Source: Chrysomallon squamiferum (lineage: Eukaryota; Mollusca; Gastropoda; Neomphalida; Peltospiridae). From it: a DNA stretch of 64,000 bases. Position 1 is the first letter of the stretch. Every line of letters begins with the position of its first letter. The stretch is taken from positions 25,032,822 through 25,096,821 of the forward strand of contig CM022671.1 in NCBI GenBank assembly GCA_012295275.1. Reading direction: 5' to 3'. Shown here in pieces: positions 23,816 to 35,717 of this stretch. The position numbers and the translations under genes are program-made. The notes under the pieces were generated by a model. The model saw only the letters and a list, made by a program, of their open reading frames with translations, was not told where the DNA came from and searched no databases.

Positions 23816-24325
23816 TCCAGCACCCCAAAAGACAACCAATTTTTTGTGACGTTTTTTGAAATAACAAAAATGTATTTATAAATGACAAATATTGTATAAA
23901 GATAAAATAAAAGAGAATGTAAAGAAATAAATTCGGCTGGAGTTACATCCTTTATGGTCCATATCGTAAAAACCTAATGCCTAGCCAAGTCGACGACAAG
24001 CATATCTCGCTCAATATTTCTGTGATTTCATGCTTTAATTCAATCAACATCGTCCCCTTCTTTTTCTCAGTACTGTCCTTTGCACTCACTTTCTTAGGAT
24101 CCATTGTCAGAAGAAAAAAGAAATCATCGAAATACTGCACAAAACGCGAACATAACAGAAAATAGATAACCATGTAAAGTAAACGAGTGAGACGAGGGAT
24201 GTTGGCCGGATGTTGTGTTGTTCGTTGCGCAAACAAGCGGCCATTTATCTGAAGCTCGCTCGTAACTCAGATTTTGGCTCGGAACTCAAACAAATTTGGT
24301 GCACTCGTAAGTTGAGGTACCACTG
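23816..24325 (-). mobile_element. Truncated Tigger-like (Tc1/mariner, pogo group) element
   Basis: The minus strand begins at 24325 with CAGTGGTACCTCAACTTACG, the form of Tigger terminal repeats. A leader follows, then an ATG at 24104 opening Met-Asp-Pro-Lys-Lys-Val-Ser-Ala-Lys-Asp, the usual start of the CENP-B-type N-terminal helix-turn-helix of Tigger transposases. The frame shifts after about 30 codons and ends at 23952. The DDE domain is missing and no second terminal repeat is visible, so the left limit is a guess. It interrupts cassette sequence between (TTA)n and the 24.33-kb spacer. Not functional. Confidence 0.75.
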
Positions 24326-26835
24326 TGTATGTATTGGAGAAAAAATAATTTATATTCAGTTTAGTTTCATGCCATGTTAACAAAGTACTTAAATTATCAT
24401 TAGCCTATACAGAGCATGGAAATCAACATATTTGGTTTAATTGTGTTGTCATTCAGCATAATCGAATTAACGTTACCATCCACTATATTGTCACACACAT
24501 GGAAAATATTTTAAATGAACAAAGTAAACAACTCATTGGACTATAACTGAAATTTAATACAATCGCTAGCACACACATACATTTTGTTTTTTACGATTTG
24601 TACGGATACCAAAGGCAAATTATTTCATAATGAAGTTCAAAGCATTATTCTCGTTTTATTTTTCAGTGAAAATATTTATTTAAAAAAAAAAAAAAAAAAA
24701 TGGAAATAAAACCATGGAAATGTACTCAATTATTCATAAACTATGTTCAGTCTTCTGCAACAATTTATGAATATCGCAGAACGGGAACAATTATTAATGA
24801 CTTGGAATGAACTGTTTTACTGTTAGAACAAGTTATTTATATAAAAATACTTTACAGAATGAGTATATTACTTTACAATTTTTGCTTTAATTTTATGTGA
24901 TTTACTCCGTAATTCTCTCAAAATCTGCATGAAAATATCATATACACCTGGCAGACCATTACTGCCATGGGTTCCTAATGATAGCCACAGTGACAATATT
25001 TACCATATATTAATGTCCCAAGGGTCTTAGAGGAATTTCCAAATTACCTTAAGTCTAAATGAAGAGAAATAAACCTCATACACCTTAATGGTGTTTATGT
25101 AAGTTTAGTAAAACCAAAGATTATGTCTTGTGCTTTAGTTGAATCCCTCTCTTATACTTGTATTAAGTTAAGTTACTATACTTTAATGATAATAAAGTAT
25201 TATAACAAAATTTAAATATCTCATGAAGCCCAACAATTTCACTTTTACCATCAAGTTGTTTCTTTCTTTTTTTGTTTCCTTCTTCTTCATTTTTGACCCT
25301 TTTTTTTTTTTTTTTTTTTTTTTTTTATTTTTTATTTTTTTGAATTTTGAAAAGAAGAGGAATAAATTATAGGTTTAGTAAATTATATTTATGATAAATT
25401 TCAAAAGAAATAGGTGTCTTCTAAGCTCTATAACAATAAATGTGTAGTTTCCAACCTGTAGTCCACACAAAAAATAATATAGACCTAAGCTCAAACCGGT
25501 CTTTCAAGCATAAGATATGTCACGATGCTTTTTATATCAATCTGCCTATCTATAGACTGTCTGTCTGTGTCTGTCTCTGGATGTATGTATGTATGTATGT
25601 ATATATGTATCTATTTATATCAATATCAATTTAATATAGTTGATGGTTTGGTAACTCCTATTTTACACTATGATTCAGAAGAAAAGGGAAACTTTTTATT
25701 GCAAAACTATGAAGGATGTTCAAGTTAATATATTACAACTTCAACTTTTTTTTAAATTAGGACCAAATGCTAGTATTAATAAGACTTTTAGGTAAATGTG
25801 TTCGATTGTGTTTACATCTTATCTGTAGTACGATTTAAGCATCAAGAAAGGTACCAGACATGAAAGAAAATCTGTACAAGATTTTTGTAAGCTGGAATAT
25901 ACACGGACATCAGAATTGAACTATTCATGGCGAAGTTAATTATGAACTCACAAAAATACTGAAGTACATTCCAGTGACACATTCAACATGGTGTGGAAAA
26001 AAAAAAACAGTAATAAGAAAGATACATGAATGAATTTCTGTCAAAGAAACTGATGAAGCTTAAACTTCAGAGCTGCCAATACAGGAAGGGACCCCAGAAA
26101 CGACTTTAATCCATATTGCTTCAAAATTATAATCCAAATCTAAGATAACATAGTTTAAATTAAAAAATAATAATAAAAAATAAACATTAAGGTAATCATC
26201 TTGGAACAAGCCACTGAAGAAGAAAACAGAGGTTATCCAGACCTCGTTGCTGCTTGCAAAGGGCCACCATAACAGTTCAGTTCTCAGGGCCCCCTACAGG
26301 AAGAAAGTGCGCGACATTCACTATAAAAGAGAAAGCAGATCAACCAGCACAACGTAAAGGTGTAAAAACAATCGCAGTGAAAACAACTTTGTTTCAGCAG
26401 TACACTGAAAGACTACAAATATCTGAAAATAAATTTTTATATGACTTACGTACGCACTCGCCGGAATTCGGTTGATAAAGGTACGTCAGTCAGGTAGTAA
26501 CGCTATAGTCTTATTTCATTCGCTGTTGCTTTTAAGGAAAATCCGTGTTTAAATACAAAACTAAAATAAGTTGGGTTTTTTCCCTTTAAAATATTAATAT
26601 CAGACTGCAAGGATCGATTATGCATCATTGATTTTCATGAAATAATATTTTTCAGGGTAATTTACCGAATCATAAATCGATATATCTTCACAAAAAAAAA
26701 GAAGACAAAAATTATAATAAATATAAGCAATAAAACATTTAAACTTTGTATTGCACCCGGATAAAAAGATGTAAATTTAATTTTAATGACAGTTAACAGG
26801 ATGTTACACCCTGTTTAGCTGCAGGTTTTAAAAGA
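24326..26835. other. Spacer, partly non-cassette DNA
   Basis: 24340-24900 is cassette sequence (compare 6130-6680). From about 24930 to 26820 the DNA is not recognisable as cassette: poly(T) at 25300-25345, a short TATG run at 25578-25610, otherwise unique and AT-rich. The ORF at 26254-26475 (73 residues) has no feature I recognise. This insert explains the longer spacing between receptors 3 and 4. Confidence 0.55.
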
Positions 26836-26842
26836 TATAAAA
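26836..26842 (+). promoter_or_regulatory. TATA box of secreted-peptide gene
   Basis: TATAAAA lies 91 nt before the ATG at 26927, with a TCATCATT initiator-like stretch about 30 nt downstream. This spacing suits a short leader of roughly 60 nt. No decamer or CCAAT like those of the receptors is seen. Confidence 0.45.
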
Positions 26843-26926
26843 TCTGTGTGTTTCATCATTAAATCAGAACAGAAATTGAACATTTTGAACGAGTTCATAT
26901 ATGTTTTGGGCAGACACTCTTCCAAT

Positions 26927-27236
26927 ATGGTCCGTGTTTTCGAGCTGCCTATTGTTCTGTCAGTGGTTCTGGTTGTTTTTATCATGAATGTTTCTGAAGC
27001 TCGAGATCGTCTAGGCACATTAAAAGCCGATGACGACGTTTCTTCTGCTGAAGTTTCTCCTCTTGAAGTTTCTCCTACTGAAATTTCTCATGCCAATGTT
27101 TCTCTTGCCGATGTCAAACTTCATCATCCTGCACCAAATTCGAGGACAATAATCTAGTTATTTATGTCATGGACCAGATATGCAGAATTTATTAAACTGC
27201 AGCAGTAGTAATACAAAGTAAATTTTTGAATTACTA

Positions 27237-27334
<98 letters not shown>

Positions 27335-27805
27335 ATTATATCTTGTATTTCTAAACAGGGTAAATGTGACGAGGTGACTGAGTGGGCTACACGAGACTGC
27401 AGATGGAAGGCAGGGTTATGTCCCTTTGTAGATCAACTTGTTAAACATGGACGAATCATCGCGTACAAGACACTGTGGTGGAGGGGCGGTTGGACGAAAT
27501 GGTAAGTAAATAAGTCCTGATCGTTATAGTTTTAAACGGTTCAATGTAAAAATGAGAGAATTATTAGCGAAAGACTAGTAATTTAATAATATACATCCTT
27601 ATCTGTTTATGTATACAATCAGATCTGTAGGCTTGAAGTTGAATTAAGTGTCGTATTTCATGTATTGAATTTTTATGTATTGTTATTTTCAAAAGTTTCT
27701 GACGGAAAAAGCTTGGCATATCACTACCGAAAATGGTTTTAGTTGATATCATTAGGTATTGCAAACAGGTCACCACATGACCACGTGACGATGCTGAATG
27801 TATGA
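26927..27805 (+). CDS. Probable small secreted peptide gene, three exon-like blocks
   Basis: Block 1 (26927 on) starts with A at -3 and encodes a clear signal peptide: a charged start, a Leu/Val/Ile core and a Ser-Glu-Ala cleavage-like end near residue 25. Five tandem five-residue repeats of the form Ser-X-X-Glu/Asn/Asp-Val/Ile follow (27041-27115). Block 2 (27359-27501) has a good acceptor (TTTCTAAACAG) and donor (ATG|GTAAGT), only one open frame, three cysteines and a Trp/Gly-rich end. Block 3 begins after GCAAACAG at 27769, continues in phase from block 2 for 11 codons and stops at 27805. AATAAA follows at 27851-27856. The weak point is the block 1 to 2 junction: the block 1 frame ends at TAG 27155-27157 and no strong donor precedes it (GAT|GTCAAA at 27113 is in phase but poor). 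Product unknown. It could be a live gene with a weak donor or a recently broken one. Confidence 0.5.
27241..27334. repeat. (TTA)n then (TC)n microsatellite
   Basis: (TTA)n at 27241-27267 followed by an unbroken (TC)n of over 60 nt. It lies in the putative first intron of the secreted-peptide gene, just before the acceptor at 27358, and adds pyrimidine there. Confidence 0.95.
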
Positions 27806-27850
27806 CGACACGAGGAACATAGCCTTCTCAGGAACTTTCCAGTAATTTTA

Positions 27851-27856
27851 AATAAA
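27851..27856 (+). terminator. Poly(A) signal of secreted-peptide gene
   Basis: AATAAA 46 nt after the TGA at 27803-27805. Confidence 0.45.
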
Positions 27857-28190
27857 ATATTGATTTCTTCTAATAATTTTATTATTTTGAAATATTAAGA
27901 TATTACTATTAAAAAACTGCATAAATAACTCAACAGATACCCACCTTCGTCACTTTCTTTGAGTTTTGTACTTAAAAGAGGTAAACATGTAGTCCCGTGT
28001 CAATGACTTCAAAACAAATATCTCTCATACAGTTGTTTGAAAAAAAGTGTATGACAAAAATACAGGTGATGTAAATGATTTAACGCCTAGCAGTTTCTTT
28101 TGTTCCTTAAATTCGTTCGTTAATGGTTATCGGTTTATCGAATGATCGAAATAAAGAGGTGTATAATTCAGCACATTTACTGTTTTTCTC

Positions 28191-28524
28191 TAAGAGATTT
28201 TCAAACTGTGGTACGCGTAGCAGTCACCGAAGATACTCGAGTAAAATTCAGTAAAGGCGGAGTCAAAAAGTCAAAAGAATATTTGTATTGAAGGCCAAGT
28301 AAAGAATAATAATCATCCTCACCGGAAACTCAAAATTGGCCTCGAACCATAATTTGTTATTTTTTAATTTTTATTATTATTTTTTTTTTCTTCAAAAATG
28401 ATGTTACATTATATTTTGTCTAATTAAAGCTCTTCTCACATTGTGTTCAAGTTTTAACTGACGATAATGAAACTGCTCTTTCTTGATATTTCGAAATGGG
28501 TACGCAAAAGTTTGAAACCTCTGG
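28191..28524. mobile_element. Probable hAT-like MITE
   Basis: The left end reads AGAGATTTTCAAACTGTGG then TACGCG. The right end, inverted, reads AGAGGTTTCAAACTTTTGCG then TACCC. Such imperfect ends with a TCAAACT core next to a TACGC motif are typical of non-autonomous hAT elements. There is no coding capacity, and I could not identify an 8-bp target duplication. It sits about 90 bp before a type B receptor fragment. Confidence 0.5.
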
Positions 28525-28611
28525 TCTGTGACATATGGACAAATTAAGGGTAAGGTTTACTGCGTATAGTAATTCGTAACCTCAGCTTATTTTAATTTAT
28601 TTTGTTTTATT

Positions 28612-29060
28612 GAGATGAACCCAACATCCAAAAGATTGGATCCAAACTTCAACACACAGAACTGGTGGGTTGGAACACTTAACTTGTCAGTTCTGGCAGG
28701 CGTTCCTCTCATTGTGATCACTGTGTGTGTAATTAAGATCGTCAGACACCAGAAAACTGCAGCTTTGACCAACTGTTACAACAAGAGCGCTACGGAAAAT
28801 AATATTCTTTTAGCCAAATTGAACACCATCATTTTAATTTTTTTTTTTTATTTAATTTTTATTTTTTTATTTAACATTTTTATTATTTTATTTTATTTAT
28901 TTATTTTATTTTATTTATTTATGATTATTTTTTTTTTGTTACAACTTCCATCATACAGTATTGTCATTGCTTTCGACCTAGATAAAGTCATATTTAATGC
29001 ATTTGTCGATTTTCTTTTTCTTCATGTATCCTTCAGTCAAACTTGTAATTTATTTAATTG
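28612..29060 (+). pseudogene. Type B receptor fragment (ECL2-TM7) with T-rich insert
   Basis: Homology to the 59222 gene starts abruptly at GAGATGAACCCAAC and runs through Asn-Trp-Trp-Val-Gly, TM5 and loop 3 with about 11 differences in 190 nt by eye. It changes sharply after the Ser-Ala-Thr-Glu-Asn loop. The front of TM6 is replaced by a T/A-rich tract of roughly 100 nt encoding only Phe, Leu, Ile, Tyr and Met. Gln-Leu-Pro and a TM7-like remnant follow. The whole frame 28615-29106 (163 residues) is open. Five-prime half and promoter are absent, so it is read as a relic. Confidence 0.8.
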
Positions 29061-29524
29061 TCACTGCATTATCCCCTATTGTTATAGCTTCCTATATTTT
29101 TTATGATATCTTTTGTGAATTCTCAGTAATATTCATAAATAACTGAATTAAATTAAATGTCACAAAAGATATCATTAAAAAAATATTGCATGCAATAACA
29201 ATAGCAGCTGCGTGTTGTGACATTTAATTTATTTTCAGTTATTTTTGTGCTATATTCCACTCAAAATTAATCAACATTTAAAACTATTATCTCTGCAGTC
29301 TTAAATTAGCCTTTGTTATCATCATATTTCCAAACTGTTTCTATCCATTATATTTTAAAAATAATTACGTACATCCATGATTTTTGATGATGATGATTTT
29401 TAACACAACTCGTACAATACACAGAATCGCCCACTTCGGCAATATTTCTTCTCAAGTTTAACTTATCCTCGCCTCTTTTATCCAGATTAACTTTTGAATT
29501 CCATGTATAGATGTCCCTGACTGG
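29061..29524. other. Inverted cassette segment with flanking inverted repeats
   Basis: 29161-29400 is the reverse complement of the segment found in forward orientation at 300-560, 7510-7720, 17400-17530 and 42790-42950. A perfect 15-nt inverted repeat (ATGATATCTTTTGTG at 29103, its complement at 29161) marks the left junction. A second imperfect pair of about 24 nt spans 29141-29240 around a palindromic TATTGCATGCAATA. Confidence 0.7.
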
Positions 29525-29977
29525 TACTGATAGTTAGGATCAAGTCTTTTGGAAATTTCGTCCACTTTGTAAAATATTCCTTCTAAATAAACACAAAACG
29601 AACCCAAAGCTCTGTTACTGCCAAATACATTTTCACTCTCTCCTATTTAATATGAACGTGATAATTTAACGGGTTACATACACCAACATATAGGATGACG
29701 ATTAAACCCATCAGAGAAAAGCATTTTACAGACTGCAACCCACACTATTCCAAAACATCAGTTTTGACTTGCAGAAACTAGCTATTAGAAATGTCGCAGT
29801 GTTTAAATGTCACATCATTTCGACTAGAAGCTCCTTTGACACAAAGTGCCCTATGACACCGAAAAGCATCCAGGATTTTGCAACAGTCATCGCTATGAAG
29901 ATGTTTAAAAATGTCACACTATAACACAGCTGTTTGCTATCCTTAGAGAAGATATCAGAGATATTAGCTACAGTCAT
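29525..29977 (-). pseudogene. Type C receptor pseudogene, longest copy
   Basis: Minus strand from ATG 29977: the Met-Thr-Val-Ala-Asn-Ile-Ser-Asp opening, then TM1, Gly-Val-Ile-Gly-His-Phe at loop 1, TM2 with an in-frame TGA, a TM3 region, Cys-Asn-Pro-Leu-Asn-Tyr, a TM4-like Glu-Leu-Trp-Val-Arg-Phe, and Lys-Arg-Leu-Asp-Pro-Asn-Tyr of ECL2. Several stops and frameshifts. It shows that type C is a receptor of the same fold; Lys-Glu-Leu-Leu-Val-Glu in TM2 replaces the usual Asn-Glu-X-X-X-Asp. Confidence 0.8.
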
Positions 29978-30786
29978 TATTATGCTTAAACTCTGTTTTT
30001 CAAATAGAATCTAAATATATATAATTTATAAATATATAAATATATATACATACATATATATATATATACACACACACACATTATTACACACACATATACA
30101 TACATAAACATACACATATATGTATGTATGCATGCATATGTGTATGTATATGTGTGTGTATACTTGCCTGTATTTGGATTTATATGTGTACATATGTATA
30201 TTTATTTTATTACTGAAAAACACATACACACACACACACATACATAACATATATATATATATATACAGTACGTATATACAGTTTACTGATTTGAGTGTCG
30301 GGAAATAGCAATTAACTTACACACACACACTTTAGTATTTGTGCCTTTGTATATATATATATCATTCTGATTACCTACCGAACTACCTTCCTATCTCGCT
30401 CGATTATTTGTTTACCTGTGTCTACTAACGTGATGCGAAATTGTGCAATATTATTTTAAAGCAAAAAAAAAATTAATCGAAAACACCGATTATAAAGAGA
30501 GATTATGTATATGTGCTTGGGTCTATGTATATGTGTGTCATTCTGCCGTCCTACTGTCTGTCTAGATAAATGGATAAGTATGTATGTATGTCTATGAGTC
30601 TCTATGAACATGATGGAAAATGACGCAAAATCATAAAGAGAGATTGAATGCGGGGTGTGTATGTATAGAAATAAAAAATATAATCAGAAAATCAAAAAAC
30701 ACTCCCATTTCTCTAAACAAAAACGATCATTTGTTATGCATCCAATAGATAAAATGGTAATTACTTATACGTATATGTAGGTCGTG
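29978..30786. repeat. Microsatellite-rich spacer upstream of receptor 4
   Basis: TA/CA and TATG repeats cover about 30015-30265. The rest (30290-30780) is closely matched at 37260-37770 and 44640-45000. The conserved TTTCGGGTTGAC segment present upstream of receptors 1-3 is missing. No gene. Confidence 0.75.
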
Positions 30787-30867
30787 ATGTCAATCAAAAT
30801 TCCCAATATGTAATTTTATTTTACATTCCTTAACCAATGAGGAACGCAGGGAAGTAGAATATAAAAG
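30787..30867 (+). promoter_or_regulatory. Promoter module of receptor 4
   Basis: ATGTCAATCA at 30787-30796 (one change from the PBX/PREP decamer), CCAAT at 30834-30838, TATAAAAG at 30860-30867. The leader is only 147 nt because about 190 nt present in receptors 1-3 is deleted here. A second TATAAAAG lies at 30963-30970. Confidence 0.62.
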
Positions 30868-31006
30868 ATGAAAAGATTAGCGCATTCACATTTCTCTCAC
30901 CAAATCAGTAGTGAAACGTGTACTATTACATCAGTGTGAAATCAGGAAATTTTATATGTTCATATAAAAGACTAAGTCGTATATTAATACTGAAGAAGAA
31001 ACAACG

Positions 31007-31984
31007 ATGTCGGTGAACGTAACCAATTCATCTGACGTTATACCTAAAGGTATTATTGCAGGGGGCAGTTCTGTTATACTATTTGTATTTTCAATAAGTA
31101 TCTTCACACTGGTAGTTCTTGTAAAATCTGCAATGACCACTGGAGTTATTGGTCTATTGTTGCTTAACGAAGTTGTGTCAGACATAATTTCTCAAATCAA
31201 TACAGTAATGTATTTTATGAAGTCAAAATTTCTCTTCACTTATGCTTTGGTACCTGCCTTAGCATCCGTTAAATGTTTCTCTATGATGGGTTTAAGTATA
31301 GTCCTGTCTATTGCTATATGCAATCCTTTGAAATATATGGTTTACGTTACAGTGAAGAGAGTGAAGGTATATATTACAGTAATCTGGCTTTGGGTTCCTT
31401 TGGTGTTGTGTTACGTTTACGTAGAAGGAACGTTTTACACGGTTAATGAAAATTCTACGAGACGCGATCCTAACTACACTTCAACGAACTGGTGGGTTGG
31501 AGCTCTTAACATGACAATTACGACTGCAGTTCCATTCATTGTAATTACTGTATGTATGATAAAAATAACGAGATATAAAAATGCTGCAATTTTAACTAAT
31601 TCTGACGTTAACCAAACAACAGGAAGCAAAATACGGTTGGCTAATTTCAACACGATCATTTTCATCACGTACGTCTTGACACAGTTGCCATTTCACGTCG
31701 TTTACTACCTTCACATCGTTGATTCACGCGTAACGATAACAATGATTATCGTGTACTTTTTACATAACTTGATGAAACCCGTTGGCTATTTATTTCTGAT
31801 GCGCAATTTCAGATATACCGCCATGAACATGTGTTGTCATGTTTGCATAAAAAAAACAAGCGGTAAAACTACCAAGGATCCTTCAGAGAGAGCCATGCCG
31901 ACTGGAAACACAGACATACAACAAAGTGCAGAAGTTAGCGTTATAAGAACAACAAATGATTTTGAAATGAGAGGAGAAAACTGA
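31007..31984 (+). CDS. Type A seven-TM class A-like receptor 4
   Basis: Intact 325-residue single-exon receptor. TM2/loop 1 (Leu-Leu-Leu-Asn-Glu-Val-Val-Ser-Asp-Ile-Ile-Ser) is almost that of the broken receptor 2, while the 5' leader and 3' flank match receptor 5. The DRY position is Val-Leu-Ser rather than Val-Leu-Cys. ECL2 carries an Asn-Ser-Thr and an Asn-Tyr-Thr glycosylation site. TM5 is Thr-Thr-Ala-Val-Pro-Phe, TM6 keeps Gln-Leu-Pro-Phe-His, and TM7 has a distinctive Tyr-Phe-Leu-His-Asn before Lys-Pro-Val-Gly-Tyr. The start context GAAGAAACAACGATG is the array standard. Probable chemosensory-type receptor; ligand unknown. Confidence 0.91.
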   Translation: MSVNVTNSSDVIPKGIIAGGSSVILFVFSISIFTLVVLVKSAMTTGVIGLLLLNEVVSDIISQINTVMYFMKSKFLFTYALVPALASVKCFSMMGLSIVLSIAICNPLKYMVYVTVKRVKVYITVIWLWVPLVLCYVYVEGTFYTVNENSTRRDPNYTSTNWWVGALNMTITTAVPFIVITVCMIKITRYKNAAILTNSDVNQTTGSKIRLANFNTIIFITYVLTQLPFHVVYYLHIVDSRVTITMIIVYFLHNLMKPVGYLFLMRNFRYTAMNMCCHVCIKKTSGKTTKDPSERAMPTGNTDIQQSAEVSVIRTTNDFEMRGEN

Positions 31985-32611
31985 TAATTACAGGAGACAA
32001 TTAAGAAGATGATTTTGTAGTTTAAATAAAACGGAGAAAAAAGAGGTACTTTCTTTATATCTTGTTTAAACGATTCGAGAATATCGTGCAATACGTTCTA
32101 TATACCCTGGGAATAGTGAAACAAAATCGAGATATGTGAGTGACTCAATAGTCCACTGTCAAATGTAATAAGTTCGAGAACACAGGTCTGGAATAATATT
32201 TAATGTCTCGGTTGGTACTATATATTTGTTTTAGACAATTATATTAACAAACTAAAACATATGAAACTTTTATTATTAGATTACAATGTCTAATCGTACT
32301 GAAATAGTGTTTAGTAATTTCCTAGACTGCAATTCTATACAATGAAAAAAAAATTGGTTTATCTAGAATTAACTTTGTATACTTTCAACTCTTAGTAACT
32401 GGAGAAAAGTAGTGATACTATTTCGTGACTGAAATTAGTAGTAGCAGCAGCCGCAGCAGCAATATTAATTATGGTAATAGTGGCATAGGTTCACAGTAAT
32501 AGTAGTAGTAGTATAGGTAGGTTAGCAACAGCAGCAGGACTGACGTTACGTTTTGGTTTAATAAGAGTAATAACTATATGAATAAACTGATTTTTAATAT
32601 ATGCAGTAGTG

Positions 32612-32653
<42 letters not shown>

Positions 32654-35219
32654 ATACAGTAGTAATAGTATAGTTGTAGCAGTCAAAGAGATAGAATAAA
32701 AGTAGTAGTACCACCAAGTCATAGCAGTAGTTTTAGCAGTGGGATGGTATTTGTTATATATAATGATAATAATAATAATGATCATCTTCATTATTATTAT
32801 TATCATTATTATTATTATTATTACTATTATCATTATTATTATTATTATTACTGGAAACGATACCTGTTGTATTAGCCGTAGCAATACGTATAGCAGAAAT
32901 AGTAGTAGTAATTGTTGTTGTTGTTATTTTTGTTATTGTTTTAGCAACACTAGCAATAATACTAACATTAATATAATACTCTATGTTTTGTATGTGATTA
33001 TGAATCTGAACTAGAAAGAAATTCTTGAAGAGTAGAAATGCTATTAAACAATTTTTATTTTTTGAGTAAGCCAAATATATAAAAGATATTTCGTAACAAA
33101 TATATAAACTGGCGCCCATTTTTCTTTTTAATTATTTACGTTAATCATTTTCTGCGCACTGCACAAAACACTGACAGTCAGAGTTTGATTAAAATCTGAA
33201 GGAGAAAAGAAGATTAAAAATATATATATATATATTAATATTTTTCTCGTAGTGCTGCTTGAAGAATAATATTGAATTTAATTTCACATTAACAGACTGT
33301 AATCCTCAAAGCCATTTTATTAATATTTTTATTATCAATAATTGTTTTTGTTGTGATGTAGGTTTTTCATTTTCGATGATTAAATCCTTTCAGTTGTTTT
33401 GTTATATATTTATATATATATTGTTTATTTTCAAAACTTTTACATCTGAAATTATTAGTTTATAATTTTTGTCGCCTCGATTCTGTTTTTCTAATTTTTT
33501 TCTTCTTTTTTTCCTCTTTTTCATTTCTTGTTATAATCAATAATAAATATATGCTCAATTAGTTAATATATGGTTTTGCGAAAAACTCATATTTAATACG
33601 CTATTCGCAGAACTATTCGCAAAATAATTTGAAGTTAGAAATAAATATTTAGAAAGTAAAAAAAAAAAATAAATAAAAACGAAATAATAATAAAATTAAA
33701 TAATGAATACGCACAAATAGGTGTATTTCTTTATTTATTCATTTCATTTGTTTGTTTGCTTGCTTCTTTAGTAGTTTGTTTATTTCTTTATTTATTTCTT
33801 TCTTTGTTTATTTAGTTGTTTATTGTTTGTTTATTAATGTGTTTATTTATTTATTTATTTATTTATTTTTATTCATTCATCTACTTGTTACTGATTTATT
33901 TATCTACTTGTTACTGATTTATTTATTTCTGTTTTTTCTTTTACTTCTTGTTTTTTTAATTTTTATTAAACTTTATTACACAAGTCACAACAAGTATTAA
34001 TTTTTGTGTTTTAGATTCCATACCAGATTCTTCAAATGAGCTGTTTTTACAATTTATTTTGCTTCTTATTTTTGGTAAGATAAACAGAGCAGTTCAAAAT
34101 GCAGTTTACTTTCTTTAAATACGATTTTTATACCAGAACATTTGGAAGTGCAGAAACACCAAGAAAACTGTAAATCCACTAATTCAGTATATTTATTATT
34201 ATTTAAGTTTAGATGTGCTTTTTAAGACAAGAAAAATTTCGTATTCAAAATCAAAAAACATAAATTAAAACTAACATCCGTATTTTCGTTTTTGTTTGTT
34301 TGTTATTATTGCTTTCTTTTATCTAGCAATCTATCTGTGTTTGCATGTATAATATATACATGTATATGTATAATAGAAAAATAATTAATTTATATTCAGT
34401 ATAGTTTCATGCCATGTCAACAAAGTACTTAAATTGTCATTACCTATATAGAGCATGGAAATCAACATATTTGGTTTAATTATCTTGCCATTGAGTATAA
34501 CAACATCAAATTAGCATTACTAATATTTTAAATGATCAGAGTAAACAATTTATTGGACTGTAACTGAAAATGAATATAATCGCTAGCATACACACATTTT
34601 TTTTATAATTAGTATGGATACCAAATGCAAATTATTTCATAATGAAGCTCAAAAAATAGGTAAAAAATTCAAATGGTAAATTCAACATTATTTTCATTTT
34701 ATTTTTATGTCAAAATATTTATTAAAAACAAGAAATAAAATCGTAAAAATGTACTGAATTATTAACAAACTATGCTCAGTCTTCTGTAACAAATTTTGAA
34801 TATCGCAGAATCAGTACAATTATTAACGACTTGGAATCAACCCTTTACTGGTAGAACAAGTGGTGTATATAAAAATGCTTTACAGAATGAGTATATTAAT
34901 TTACAATCTTTCCTATAATTTTATGAGATTTGTTTGTATGTCTTGTTTTTCGCTTGGAATAAAATATTATTTGTGCTAAAACAATTTGTCTTTTTTGTTC
35001 TTCTAATTACATATGACGTTATGCAAAGTTAATATATTTTAACCATTTAAATAATGTACTTAAGGAATCAGTGCATTTTAAATTGCTTACTTATTTATAC
35101 TAACACAGTAATTGTGAGTAATTCACTAAACAGTTTCGCTTCAGTCTAATTAATTCCGTAAATCTAGATCCCTTCTTACTTTGATATGTGTATATGCTAT
35201 ACATGTGTGTGTCTTTGTA

Positions 35220-35296
<77 letters not shown>

Positions 35297-35717
35297 TTGA
35301 GTGTGTATTTGAGTGTGTATATGCGTGTGTGTTTCTGTGTCTATGTGTGCATAAAAGGAAAGACATGATTCTATAAATATATATGCCTCCCATGATAGCC
35401 ATCTTACTCTATTTTCCAACTGTCAAGAATAAGTCAGAATTACAATTATTCAGTGAATGTACTATATCATAAAATATTAGGTTTAAAATATAATATATAA
35501 GTTTCATAATTAAAAACAAACTAAAATGAATGATATAAACTTTTTATTATTACTAACAATGAAGTTATGGTCTTTGCAGTTTAAACAAATTATAAATTCA
35601 CACGTAAACTACATCATTATTATCTGATCTCTGTCGTGACTTTTACTTACTGAGTTAAATTAGAAATTATGTATAAACGAAGAAAACCAGTTTTAGAGGA
35701 CGTATTTAGCAAGCTAA
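31985..35717. repeat. Cassette 3' flank of receptor 4
   Basis: 31985-32330 is almost identical to 38972-39320. TAG triplets lie at 32605-32655, ATT/ATC at 32765-32850, the conserved TGCGCA block at 33100-33240, TTTG/TTTA repeats at 33740-33900, and (AT)n then (GT)n at 35225-35295. Compared with receptors 1 and 2, the segment with the 70-residue ORF is gone. No gene. Confidence 0.72.

Noticed and set aside
29141-29240. A stand-alone MITE with 24-nt terminal repeats
   Set aside because: The inverted repeats are better explained as the junction of the local inversion, because the DNA on the right arm is the reverse complement of ordinary cassette sequence.
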